Of a DNA stretch of 64,000 nucleotides, positions 18,893 to 27,162 are shown piece after piece (position 1 is the first letter of the stretch; each line of letters begins with the position of its first letter). The position numbers and the translations under genes are program-made. Source of the DNA: Actinacidiphila sp965342175 (GTDB taxonomy: Bacteria > Actinomycetota > Actinomycetes > Streptomycetales > Streptomycetaceae); NCBI RefSeq assembly GCF_965342175.1, contig NZ_CBDRBL010000007.1:68227-132226 (forward strand). Direction: 5' to 3'. Below the pieces are notes generated by a model. The model saw only the letters and a program-made list of their open reading frames with translations. It had not been told where the DNA came from and searched no databases.

Positions 18893-19246
18893 TTGTTGGA
18901 CGAGCCATGGGATCTGGTCACCGTCCCGGCCCGGCAGGGACTGGAGGCCGTGGACATCCTGCGCCTGCGCACCGGTCTCGGACCGGTGCTGCACGACGGC
19001 TCAGGTGACAGCCTCGGCTTCCTGGTGCCGCCGGGCACAGCCGACGGCTGGGACCTGCCGGGCAGCGCCTGTACGCAGACCTCGGGCGCCGGGTTCACCG
19101 TCCCCGGCGAGTTGCGGGAGCCGCCGGTGGCGGGCAGCGGCTGGCTGGTGCCGCCGCGCGACGACAGCGCGGTGACGGACCCGGCGGTGCTCCGTGACGC
19201 CCTCGGTGAGGCGGCCCGGATGATCGAACTGGCCGACCGGCTCTGA
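18893..19246 (+). CDS. Conserved hypothetical protein, divergent from the XRE/TPR regulator
   Basis: A 117-residue protein. A TTG at 18893 or 18896 is the best start because GGAGG lies at 18881-18885; an earlier frame at 18848 has no ribosome site. The sequence LDEPWDLVTVPARQGLEAVD with TGAGFTVPGE and GWLVPPRDDSAVTDPAVLRDAL resembles the short proteins related to the bifunctional primase/polymerase N-terminus that are common in Streptomyces, but no catalytic residues are evident. It may be controlled from the shared promoter region with the XRE/TPR gene, where an AT-rich stretch lies at about 18755-18785. Confidence 0.68.
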   Translation: MLDEPWDLVTVPARQGLEAVDILRLRTGLGPVLHDGSGDSLGFLVPPGTADGWDLPGSACTQTSGAGFTVPGELREPPVAGSGWLVPPRDDSAVTDPAVLRDALGEAARMIELADRL

Positions 19247-19280
19247 GTCCGCCCGCCGGCCACCGCCCATACTGGGTGGC

Positions 19281-20144
19281 ATGGCAGCGCGCAGGACGAG
19301 GACGACGAAGGCGCCGGAAGGCATACGCGAGCAGGTCGGCGGAGGCCTGGCCGAGCTCGTGCCGGACCGGGACCGGCCGCGCGGACGGTCGCTGCTGATC
19401 GACGGGGCGCCGCAGTCGCACGTCGACCTCGACGACCCGGAGTACCTGGACTTCTCCTACCAGCGCAGACTCGGTCACGTCGTCGACCTCGCCGCGCCGC
19501 CCGGCCGCCCGTTGCGCGTGCTGCACCTCGGCGGCGGCGCACTGACCCTGGCCCGCTACACCGCGGCGACCCGGCCGCGTTCGACGCAGCAGGTGGTGGA
19601 GCTGGACACCGCGCTGGTCGACCTGGTGCGGCGGGAGTTGCCCTGGGACCGCACCTGGCGCATCAAGGTGCGCGGCGGCGACGCCAGGGAGGGGCTGGCC
19701 AAGGTCCCGGAGGCCTGGGCGGACCTGATCATCACCGACGTCTTCGGCGGCGCTCGTACGCCCGCCCACCTGACCAGCACGGAATTCCTCGCCCAGGCGC
19801 GGCGCGCGTTGGCGCCCGGCGGGCTGTACGCCGCCAATGTGGCGGACGGGGGGCGGCTGGATTTCCTGCGGTCGCAGATCGCGACGGTGCGGGCGTGCTT
19901 CGCGCACGCGTGCCTGGCGGCGGATCCCGCCGTGTTGCGCGGGCGGCGCTTCGGCAACGTGATCCTGGTGGCCGCGGACGGCGAGCTGCCCGTCGCGGAG
20001 TTCACCCGGCGCGTGGCCTCGGACCCCCATCCGGGACGGGTCGAACACGGCCGGGAGCTGGACGCCTTCGCGGGTGGTGCGGCGGCCGTCACCGACGCCA
20101 CGGCGGCGGCCTCCCCCGCTCCCCCGGAATCGGTGTTCCGCTAG
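19281..20144 (+). CDS. Spermidine-synthase-like methyltransferase-fold protein
   Basis: A 287-residue protein with the polyamine-synthase Rossmann fold: a beta-hairpin N-domain (SLLIDGAPQSHVDLDDPEYL, then DFSYQRRLGHVVDLA), nucleotide loop VLHLGGGALTLARYTAA, acidic strand VVELD, and LIITDVFGGARTPAHLTS where spermidine synthases carry the catalytic Asp. Stand-alone Streptomyces members rarely have biochemical support and may use other aminopropyl acceptors or none. The C-terminus is a low-complexity Ala/Pro tail. A GC-rich hairpin at 20179-20207 follows. Confidence 0.83.
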   Translation: MAARRTRTTKAPEGIREQVGGGLAELVPDRDRPRGRSLLIDGAPQSHVDLDDPEYLDFSYQRRLGHVVDLAAPPGRPLRVLHLGGGALTLARYTAATRPRSTQQVVELDTALVDLVRRELPWDRTWRIKVRGGDAREGLAKVPEAWADLIITDVFGGARTPAHLTSTEFLAQARRALAPGGLYAANVADGGRLDFLRSQIATVRACFAHACLAADPAVLRGRRFGNVILVAADGELPVAEFTRRVASDPHPGRVEHGRELDAFAGGAAAVTDATAAASPAPPESVFR

Positions 20145-20618
20145 GGCCGTCGGGCGCGTGGCCGGCCCGCCCGAGCCGGCCACCGGCCGACCGTGACGGC
20201 CGGTGGCGTAACGCGATCAGTGGCCGTAGGGCGGTGCGCCGGTCCTGCGCTTGTGCCGGATCGCGGCGGCATCGGGAGGACGCGCTGGGCGATCCGGACG
20301 GCGACACCGTCGAAGGCGGTCCGCCGCGTTGTTCGCGCGCTGACGGCTTCCCCAGCTGTCGTCGACCGACTCGATCGGCCGCCACACCGGCTCCGGCTGC
20401 AATCGCCCGCGGTGCTGCCCCCGTTCGGCCGGAGCGGTGCCGTCAGGTGCCGTGGACGATCCGGGGCGGGGATGTCGAGGCGGCCGAAGGCCCGACGCCC
20501 AGGGGGCATGGACATCCGGGGCCGCGGGCAGCGGAGCCCTTCCCCGCGCGGGCGTGCACGGACCTCGCCCGCGGACGCGCCCTCGGCAGGGCGTGCCCGC
20601 GGACCCGGCGCCGCGTCC
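20145..20618. other. Intergenic region with a terminator-like hairpin
   Basis: A 474-bp gap between the convergent spermidine-synthase-like and TetR genes. It contains a perfect 11-bp stem (20179-20189 with 20197-20207, 7-nt loop) that probably ends the plus-strand gene. The remainder shows no frame with steady coding bias. Confidence 0.5.
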
Positions 20619-21302
20619 TCAGGTGCGGAGCAGACCGTCCAGCAGCGCGGCGAGCCCGGCCTCGTACTGCGCGCGGCCGGACTGCTGGGCCGTGACGAGT
20701 TCGGGTGCCAGCCCCGCGAGCGAGGGGTAGCTGTCCGGCGGCAGGTCGGCGAGGCGGCGGCGGATCCTCTCCTGCAGCCCGGCCTCGGCCTCACCGCACT
20801 CCGCGCGCCTGCGGCGGACCGCCCACAGGGAGGCGCCGATCGTGTACTGCATCAGCGCCACCTGGGCGCGCACGGCAGCGGAAGGTTCCAGTCCCGCCTC
20901 GATCAGCAGGCAGAGCATGCGGTCGATGACGGCGACGGCCTCGTCGCCGCGGAGCGGGCGGCTCGTGAGCAGCTGCAGGGCGGAGGGATGCTCGCTGAAC
21001 AGCCGGTACACGCCGAGGCAGAGTTCGATGAGCTGTTCGCGCGGCGCGCCGGAGCCGGAGGGCAGCTCGATCTCGCCGATCAGCCGTTCGTTGACCGCGT
21101 CGATGATCTCGTCCTTGCCCTTGAAGTGGGAGTAGACGGCCATCGTGCCGACACCGAGCTCCTGGGCGAGCGCGCGCATGGTGAGGGCCTCGGTCCCGCG
21201 GCGGTCGAGGAGCGCGACGGCGGCGCCGAGGATGCGGTCGGGGTTCAGGGTGTTGCGGGGGACGCGGCGCCGTGGGGAGCGGGCCGGCGGGGTGACAGTC
21301 AT
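20619..21302 (-). CDS. TetR-family regulator (TetR C-terminal class 1)
   Basis: A 227-residue repressor with the DNA-binding domain at residues about 20-65 (ILGAAVALLDRRGTEALTMR, then ALAQELGVGTMAVYSHFKGK) and a helical ligand domain like that of TetR itself. It is divergent from the PAP2 gene. A near-perfect 19-bp palindrome with CGTACG half-sites lies at 21500-21518, about 200 bp from its start and 46 bp ahead of the PAP2 start. It probably represses the PAP2 gene and perhaps itself. The ligand is unknown. Confidence 0.87.
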   Translation of the reverse strand: MTVTPPARSPRRRVPRNTLNPDRILGAAVALLDRRGTEALTMRALAQELGVGTMAVYSHFKGKDEIIDAVNERLIGEIELPSGSGAPREQLIELCLGVYRLFSEHPSALQLLTSRPLRGDEAVAVIDRMLCLLIEAGLEPSAAVRAQVALMQYTIGASLWAVRRRRAECGEAEAGLQERIRRRLADLPPDSYPSLAGLAPELVTAQQSGRAQYEAGLAALLDGLLRT

Positions 21303-21499
21303 GAGGGATGCGTGTCCGGTCGTGGGGATCGTCGTGAGCGGTCGGCAGGTCGAGCGGTTTTCTTGATTCTCCCGTGTTTCCGGGCAACCCGGGCCTGGCG
21401 CGGGGCGTCATTTCGCACGTCTCAGGAAGCACGGCCACCTGAATCCAGGATGAAGCGGAGGCGAAGGGAGGAATAGGCGGGGGCGGTGTCCAGGTTGCC

Positions 21500-21518
21500 T
21501 AGCGTACGTCGTACGGTA
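21500..21518. promoter_or_regulatory. Probable TetR operator ahead of the PAP2 gene
   Basis: TAGCGTACG-T-CGTACGGTA has nine-base half-sites that match at 8 of 9 positions. CGTACG cores are common in Streptomyces TetR sites. It lies upstream of the 21564 start, in the region where a promoter is expected. Confidence 0.6.
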
Positions 21519-21563
21519 GACCGATGTGACTCACACAGGGAGAAATGGGGGGGGAACGGCCGG

Positions 21564-22448
21564 ATGACCACGAGCATCACCGCCCCACGGGCGTCCGCCT
21601 ACGGGGGCGGGCTTCGCTGGTGGACCGAACTGCCGCTGATCGCGGTCGTCTACGGCCTCTACACCGCGGGCCGACTCCTCGTGCGCGGCGACGTGAGCCG
21701 GGCAGCCGACCACGGCGTCGCCATACTCCGCCTGGAGAACGTGCTCAACATCGACCCAGAGCGCTGGCTCAACTCCGTGTTCAGCCGCTACCGGACGCTC
21801 GGGGTGCCCGCCGACTTCTGGTACGCCTCGCTCCACTACCTGGCCACCCCGCTGGTGCTGGTCTGGCTGTGGCGCCGGCGGCCGACCGCGTACCGCTTCG
21901 CCCGCACATGGCTGCTGGTGTCCACCCTCGTCGGGCTGATCGGCTTCACGCTGCTGCCCACCGCCCCGCCACGGCTGCTGGCCGCCGGCCACGGCTTCGT
22001 CGACACCATGGCGGAGTACGGCTCCTACGGCTGGTGGGGCGCCGACGCGAGCGCGCCGCGCGGGCTCGGCGGGATGACCAACCAGTACGCGGCCATGCCG
22101 AGCCTGCACGTCGGCTGGTCCCTGTGGTGCGGCATCATGCTCTGGCGCCACGGACGCACCGCCTTCGTCCGCGCCCTCGGGGTCCTCTATCCCCTCGGCA
22201 CCGCCCTCGTGGTCATGGGCACCGCCAACCACTATCTGCTGGACGCCCTCGCCGGCATCGTCGTGATGGGCGTCGGATGCCTGCTCACGCGCCCCGCGCT
22301 GCGCGTGGTGGACCTCGTACGCGACGCCGTGGCCACCCGGTCCGCTACCCCGCGGCGGCCGGCCTCCGCGTTCGCCGAGACCTCCCGCGCCGTCGCCCCG
22401 GCGGACGTGGGGATCCTGCCGGGAACGGCGGTCGAACCACGCCACTGA
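21564..22448 (+). CDS. PAP2-superfamily membrane phosphatase/transferase
   Basis: A 294-residue polytopic membrane protein with five or six transmembrane segments. The PAP2 motifs are the AUR1-like C1 LLPTAPPRLL, the C2 core MPSLHVGWSLW with its Ser-His, and C3 ANHYLLDALAG with the catalytic His and Asp. The Thr-Ala-Pro-Pro-Arg form places it with the inositolphosphotransferase-like PAP2 group, so it may dephosphorylate a lipid phosphate or transfer a phospho-alcohol. The ATG at 21564 is preferred over in-frame upstream codons; GGGGGGGAA lies 10-17 bp upstream. TetR-type control is likely from the palindrome upstream. Confidence 0.87.
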   Translation: MTTSITAPRASAYGGGLRWWTELPLIAVVYGLYTAGRLLVRGDVSRAADHGVAILRLENVLNIDPERWLNSVFSRYRTLGVPADFWYASLHYLATPLVLVWLWRRRPTAYRFARTWLLVSTLVGLIGFTLLPTAPPRLLAAGHGFVDTMAEYGSYGWWGADASAPRGLGGMTNQYAAMPSLHVGWSLWCGIMLWRHGRTAFVRALGVLYPLGTALVVMGTANHYLLDALAGIVVMGVGCLLTRPALRVVDLVRDAVATRSATPRRPASAFAETSRAVAPADVGILPGTAVEPRH

Positions 22449-22527
22449 TGCTCCGGGCAGGACCGCACACCTGCGCCCGCCCGCATTGCGGCCCGCGTTG
22501 TCGGTGCGGGGTGCGAGACTTGCGCGG

Positions 22528-23688
22528 GTGAGCACTACGCACGATCTGCGAGAGCGGTTGGCCGCGCTGCGTGGCCCGACGACCGTGCCGCGTCCGATGG
22601 ACGCGCGCGCCCTGGCGGCGCTCGCCGCGAACCCCGGGTGCCGGCGCCGGGCGCTGCTGGACGCCGCCGGCGTGGACAAGGCGGCGGTGGCGCGCGTGCT
22701 CGGCAACCCCGCTCCTTTCGGGCAGTCGCAGTTCGCCTTCGTGCGCGGCCATGCCTTCGAGGCCCGGGTGAAGGCCGAGGGGTGCGCCGAGCTGCTGCGT
22801 CTGCTGGGAGCGCCCGAGGGCACCCGCGCCGTGCTCCCCGACCTGTCCGCCCCGGGCCCCGAGGGCCGGCTGGCCCGCACCCGCCTCGCGCTCAAGGAGG
22901 CGACCGCGGCGGGACGGTGGACCCTGCTGGACCACCCCCTGCTGGCGCTGGAGGTCGCCGACTCCCCGGTCCACCTCGAGCCGGACGTCATCGCCGTGCG
23001 GCCGGACGGCTCGTGGACGGTGGTGGAGGTCAAGTCCTTCCCGATCCTGGACGGTTCCGCGGACTCGGTGAAGGTCGGCGCCGCGGCCCGCCAGGCCGCG
23101 GTCTACGTCCTGGCTCTGGAACGGCTGGGGTTCGGCACCCCGGAGCACCGGGTGCTGCTGGTGTGCCCGAAGGACTTCTCCAACCTGCCCGCCGCCGAGT
23201 TCGTCGACATCCGCAAGCAGCTGTCGGTCACCCGCCGCCAGCTGGCCCGGCTGACCCGGATCGAGGAGATCGCCGCCTCCCTCCCGGAGGGCACCACCTT
23301 CGACCTGCGGCTCGCCGACGACGGCCGGACGGCGACCCGCCCGCCGGCGGAGCTCGCCGACGCGGTGGACCGACTGCCCGCGGCGTACGCGCCCGAGTGC
23401 CTGGCCAGTTGCGAGCTGTCCTTCCACTGCCGCGAACAGGCCCGGGCCTGCGGCGCGGTGGAGGTCCTCGGCCGCGGAGTGCGCGGGGAGCTGGGCGCGT
23501 TGACCACCGTGGAGCAGGTGCTGGCTGCGGCGCTGGGCACACGGGACGGTGCCTCCGGCGACTCCGACGGCGAGGAGCCCTCCCGGGACGTCGCGGACCA
23601 TGTGGACCTCGGCGATCTCACGGATCCCGGGGTCGCCGCGCTGCGGCGGGCGCAGGCCCTGCGGGCGGAGGCACTGGGATGTCGCTGA
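22528..23688 (+). CDS. RecB/Cas4-clade PD-(D/E)xK nuclease with Fe-S cysteines
   Basis: A 386-residue nuclease of the RecB/AddB/Cas4/Dna2 clade. In order: a lone N-terminal Cys in ANPGCRRRALLD; motif I His-Glu in VRGHAFEARVKAEG; motif II Asp in LEPDVIAVRPDG; motif III VVEVKSF; and the QxxxY motif in RQAAVYVLALERLG. A C-terminal cluster ECLASCELSFHCREQARACG (C-x3-C-x5-C-x6-C) could, with the N-terminal Cys, ligate a 4Fe-4S cluster as in AddB and Dna2. It starts at the GTG at 22528 and overlaps the next gene by 10 bp. With the SF1 helicase two genes on, it looks like half of a DNA end-processing enzyme. Confidence 0.8.
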   Translation: MSTTHDLRERLAALRGPTTVPRPMDARALAALAANPGCRRRALLDAAGVDKAAVARVLGNPAPFGQSQFAFVRGHAFEARVKAEGCAELLRLLGAPEGTRAVLPDLSAPGPEGRLARTRLALKEATAAGRWTLLDHPLLALEVADSPVHLEPDVIAVRPDGSWTVVEVKSFPILDGSADSVKVGAAARQAAVYVLALERLGFGTPEHRVLLVCPKDFSNLPAAEFVDIRKQLSVTRRQLARLTRIEEIAASLPEGTTFDLRLADDGRTATRPPAELADAVDRLPAAYAPECLASCELSFHCREQARACGAVEVLGRGVRGELGALTTVEQVLAAALGTRDGASGDSDGEEPSRDVADHVDLGDLTDPGVAALRRAQALRAEALGCR

Positions 23689-25271
23689 TCTCCGTGCTGG
23701 CCCGGGCGGAGGCCATGGCGACCGGCCGTGCGACCCCGCTCGCGACGGTGCGCCACCGCCATCTGTCGGACCGTCCCCTGGTGTTCGTCCCGCTGACCAC
23801 CGCGGGCGAGGTGGGCGCGCCGCTGGGCGCCCTGGTCGGCACCGACCGCGACGAGCCGCGGCTGCTGGCGGTGCCGCAGCCGCGCGACCGCGATCTGCGC
23901 TTCGCCTTCCTCGCCGAACTGGCGCAGGCCGTGCTGCCGTACCTGGAGTCCTACGCGGACGACACCGAGACCGAGCCGGCGGGTCGTGCCAAGGCGGGGG
24001 CGGCGCCCGAGGAGGAGTCGGAGGTCTGCGCGGACGCTCCCCAGATCGTCGTCCCGAACACCTCCGCCGTGGAGTACGTGCGTCTGCTCGGGCGCTCCAC
24101 GCGCTTCCGCCGCACCTTCGAGGACGACCCCGACGAACCGCATCCGGTGCCGGCCCGGGTGCCGCTGCTCGGCCGCTGGCTGACCCACTACGGGGAGCGC
24201 GCCCGCACCCCCGGCTCCGCGCTGCTGCTGTCCGCGACCGAACTGCTCGGCCGGCACTGGGCGACCGGCCAGAGCAACCTCGAGGACCAGCACCTGGGCG
24301 CCCTGCTGGCCTGGATCGACGCGCCCGTGGAGGGCATGACGGGCAGCGAGGCGGCCCGCCGCGCGGAGTCCCACCGCGGCCCGGACGGCCTGCTGGTGTT
24401 CCCGCCCGCCGGTCCGGCGACGGACCCGGTCTTCGACAACGCCGTGCTCGCCCCGGCCATCGCCCGCTACGACGCCGGGATCACCGGCGCCGGGGAGGAG
24501 ATCCGCCGCCTGCTGGCCGCCCAGATGCGCCCCACCTGGGACGCGGTCTGGCGCTCCCTGGACCTGGTGCGCGAGCTGCCCGAGGGCGCCCATGTCGCGG
24601 ACCGCTGGCGGCGCGACCGCTGGTCGTACACCTCCCACCGCGACCGGGTGCGCGCCGGGGAACCGCCCCAGCCCCGCCGCGACGACGCCGTGTCGGCGGC
24701 CCAGAAGCTCGCCGGCCGGGAGACCGCGCAGGTGCGGCTGGAAGCCCAGGAGGCACTCGACGACCCGCTGGTGATGGCCGGGCGGCGGCTGGCCGGAGAG
24801 GCGTTCGCGGGCCAGGTGGACCGGGTGGAGATGGCGATGAGCGAGGGCAAGGTGCCCAAGCCGCGTCCGCTGGTGACGGTCCTCACCCAGGACCGGCCGC
24901 ATCTGGACGAGGACGCGAAGGTCTTCCGCGCGCTGCCGGACGGCCGCACCCAGCAGGCCCAGTTCGTGGAGTGGGCCGGGCCCGGGGCGGTGCTCCTGCG
25001 GGTGGTGAACGGCATGGGCCGCGGCAAGGTCCCCGCCCCCGGCACGGTGCCGGAGGAAGGGGAGGAGGTGTGCTGGACGTTGTTCGAGCACGCGCCGCGC
25101 GGCGGCGCCGGGCTGCCGGAGCCGGAGGACACGCCGTGGACGCACGGCGGGCCTCCGGGCGCCGCGACCGCAGGCGCGACGGCGGCCGCGACGGCGAGCA
25201 CAGCGGCCGGCACGACGGCGGGCGCCGTCGCCGAGCACCCCGATCCCTTGACCTCGGAGGACTATCTGTGA
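23679..25271 (+). CDS. Middle protein of the nuclease-helicase operon, function unknown
   Basis: A 530-residue protein that overlaps the nuclease gene by 10 bp and the helicase gene by 4 bp. I recognise no catalytic motif. The N-terminal 70 residues (LVFVPLTTAGEVGAPLGALV, DEPRLLAVPQPRDRDLRF) look beta-rich. Residues 130-390 are helical and charged, with many Arg-Trp pairs (VADRWRRDRWSYTSHRDRVR). Residues 400-490 are again beta-like (ALPDGRTQQAQFVEWAGPGA, VLLRVVNGMGRGK), and the last 50 are low-complexity Ala/Thr/Gly. The tight overlaps argue for an obligate complex with the nuclease and helicase, perhaps a scaffold or DNA-loading subunit; that is inference. Confidence 0.8.
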   Translation: MSLISVLARAEAMATGRATPLATVRHRHLSDRPLVFVPLTTAGEVGAPLGALVGTDRDEPRLLAVPQPRDRDLRFAFLAELAQAVLPYLESYADDTETEPAGRAKAGAAPEEESEVCADAPQIVVPNTSAVEYVRLLGRSTRFRRTFEDDPDEPHPVPARVPLLGRWLTHYGERARTPGSALLLSATELLGRHWATGQSNLEDQHLGALLAWIDAPVEGMTGSEAARRAESHRGPDGLLVFPPAGPATDPVFDNAVLAPAIARYDAGITGAGEEIRRLLAAQMRPTWDAVWRSLDLVRELPEGAHVADRWRRDRWSYTSHRDRVRAGEPPQPRRDDAVSAAQKLAGRETAQVRLEAQEALDDPLVMAGRRLAGEAFAGQVDRVEMAMSEGKVPKPRPLVTVLTQDRPHLDEDAKVFRALPDGRTQQAQFVEWAGPGAVLLRVVNGMGRGKVPAPGTVPEEGEEVCWTLFEHAPRGGAGLPEPEDTPWTHGGPPGAATAGATAAATASTAAGTTAGAVAEHPDPLTSEDYL

Positions 25272-26593
25272 GCCCGGTGAGCGACGCCGCCCTGGCGGCC
25301 GGCACCGCGACCGACCGGATCCTGCACGACACCCTGCACGGCACGCATCGCGGCGTCGTCGTGGACTCGCCGCCCGGAGCGGGCAAGTCCACGCTGGTGG
25401 TGCGCGCCGCCAGGGAGCTGGTCGCGGCGGGCGAGTCCCTGATGGTGGTCGCCCAGACGAACGCGCAGGTGGACGATCTGGTGGACCGGCTGGCCACCGC
25501 CGACCCCGGCCTGCCGATCGGCCGGCTGCACGGCAGCGACTCGCCGCCGGACCGGGGGCTCGACCGCCACGAGGCGGTGCTGAAGTCGACCAAGGCGGCC
25601 GACCTCACCGGCGCCAAGGTGGTGATCGCGACCGCGGCGAAGTGGGCCTACGTGAAGGACGCGGAGCCCTGGCGGCACGCCATCGTCGACGAGGCGTACC
25701 AGATGCGCTCGGACGCGCTGCTGCAGGTGGCCGGGTTGTTCGAGCGGGCGCTGTTCGTCGGCGACCCCGGCCAGCTCGACCCGTTCAGCGTCGTCGGCGC
25801 CGAGCAGTGGGCGGGGCTCAGCTACGACCCGTCGGCGAGCGCCGTGGTCACCTTGCTGGCCCACAACCCGGGGCTTCCGCAGCACCGGCTGCCGGTCTCC
25901 TGGCGGCTGCCGGCCTCCGCCGCGCCGCTGGTCTCGGACGCCTTCTACCCGTACACCCCGTTCCGCAGCGGCACCGGCCACGGGGACCGGCGGCTGTCCT
26001 TCGGCGTTCCCGGCGACGGCTCGGGCGTGGACCGGGTGGTGGACGAGGCCGCCGTGTCCGGCTGGGGCCTGCTGGAGCTGCCCGCGCGGCGCACCCCGCG
26101 GACCGATCCCGAGGCGGTGCGCGCGGTCGCGCTGGTCGTCCGGCGGCTGCTGGACCGCGGCGGCGTGGCGGTCTCCGAGCGGGGCACCGCGCCGGTGGGC
26201 CCGGACCGGATCGCGGTGGGCACCGCACACCGCGACCAGGCGGCGGCCGTCCGCGCGGCGCTGGCGGAGCTGGGTGTGACCGGTATCACCGTGGACACCG
26301 CCAACCGGCTGCAGGGCCGGGAGTTCGACGTGACCGTGGTGCTGCACCCGCTGTCGGGGCGTCCCGACGCCACCGCGTTCCACCTGGAGACCGGCCGGCT
26401 GTGCGTGCTCGCCTCTCGCCACCGGCACGCGTGCATCGTGGTGTGCCGGGCGGGGGTCTCGGAGCTGCTGGACGAGCACCCCTCGACGGAGCCGGTGCAG
26501 CTGGGGGTGACGGTGAAGTTCCCGGACGGCTGGGAGGCCAACCACGCCGTCCTGGCCCACCTGTCCGAGCACCGCGTGGCCTGGCGGCCGTAG
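25268..26593 (+). CDS. Superfamily 1 (Upf1/Dna2-like) helicase-type ATPase
   Basis: A 441-residue compact SF1 ATPase. Motif I is DSPPGAGKSTLV near residue 38, Ia VVAQTNAQVDDLVDRL, II AIVDEAYQM (a DEAY variant of DEAx), III LFVGDPGQLDPF, IV-like LPVSWRLPASA, V VDTANRLQGREFDVTVVL and VI VLASRHRHACIVV. The 1B and 2B insertions seem very small, so it is close to a bare motor core. The GTG at 25268 overlaps the previous stop (GTGA). The family suggests 5'-3' movement, but that is not shown. With the Fe-S nuclease it recreates, split over separate genes, the two activities fused in Dna2. Confidence 0.86.
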   Translation: MSPVSDAALAAGTATDRILHDTLHGTHRGVVVDSPPGAGKSTLVVRAARELVAAGESLMVVAQTNAQVDDLVDRLATADPGLPIGRLHGSDSPPDRGLDRHEAVLKSTKAADLTGAKVVIATAAKWAYVKDAEPWRHAIVDEAYQMRSDALLQVAGLFERALFVGDPGQLDPFSVVGAEQWAGLSYDPSASAVVTLLAHNPGLPQHRLPVSWRLPASAAPLVSDAFYPYTPFRSGTGHGDRRLSFGVPGDGSGVDRVVDEAAVSGWGLLELPARRTPRTDPEAVRAVALVVRRLLDRGGVAVSERGTAPVGPDRIAVGTAHRDQAAAVRAALAELGVTGITVDTANRLQGREFDVTVVLHPLSGRPDATAFHLETGRLCVLASRHRHACIVVCRAGVSELLDEHPSTEPVQLGVTVKFPDGWEANHAVLAHLSEHRVAWRP

Positions 26594-26678
26594 CGCGGGC
26601 CGGCGTTCCGCGCCACCGCCGCGGCGTTCTTGCGCGAGGCGGGACAATGGAAGGCGCGACGATCCTGGAGGTACGTTC

Positions 26679-27050
26679 ATGTCCGAGCCGCAGTCGGCTC
26701 ACAGCGCGGCGGGCAAGCAACCCGCCCCGCGCCTGAAACCCGCCCAGCTGCTGTTCGAGCCGGCCGCCCTGGCCGAGGACGAGGAGCACTTCTTCGATCT
26801 GGAGTCCGTCGAGGACCCCCGGGAGCTGCTGTCCCGCGCCTCGGAGCTCACCCTGGCCTTCCGCGCGGCCGCGGACCGGGCGACGGAGTTCCAGGCCATA
26901 GCCGCGGCCCAGCTCGCCGACCCCAGGCGTTTCGACCGGCTGACCCCCGCCGCGATCGGCGAGCAGGCGGGCTGGTCGGAGGACTACGCCAAGCGGATGA
27001 TCGAGTTCGGCGAGGGCCTGATGCGGGGCGGGGACGCGGCGCTGTCCTGA
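26679..27050 (+). CDS. Conserved hypothetical protein downstream of the helicase operon
   Basis: A 123-residue soluble protein with a perfect GGAGGT ribosome site at 26668-26673. The N-terminal 25 residues are Ala/Pro/Lys-rich. The rest is acidic and helical (DEEHFFDLESVEDPRELLSR, ELTLAFRAAADRATEFQAIA), ending with a possible helix-turn-helix (AAIGEQAGWSEDYAKRMIEF). It could be a small DNA-binding or adaptor protein, but no family is recognised. It is 85 bp beyond the helicase and could share its transcript. Confidence 0.68.
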   Translation: MSEPQSAHSAAGKQPAPRLKPAQLLFEPAALAEDEEHFFDLESVEDPRELLSRASELTLAFRAAADRATEFQAIAAAQLADPRRFDRLTPAAIGEQAGWSEDYAKRMIEFGEGLMRGGDAALS

Positions 27051-27162
27051 CGGCGCACCTGGCATATGCGATCGGGGCAAGGTACCTGACACATGGCGTG
27101 TGTGTCCGGCCTTCCGGCGATGTCGCGTCGCGCGACGTTCACTCACGGTAGTTGTTGGTGTC

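Noticed and set aside
20193..21476. 427-codon plus-strand frame across the TetR gene
   Set aside because: No steady coding bias in the first part, and opposite a clear TetR gene later.
22528..23688. Cas4 of a CRISPR system
   Set aside because: The nuclease has the Cas4-clade motifs, but there are no other cas genes or repeats. The helicase partner points elsewhere.
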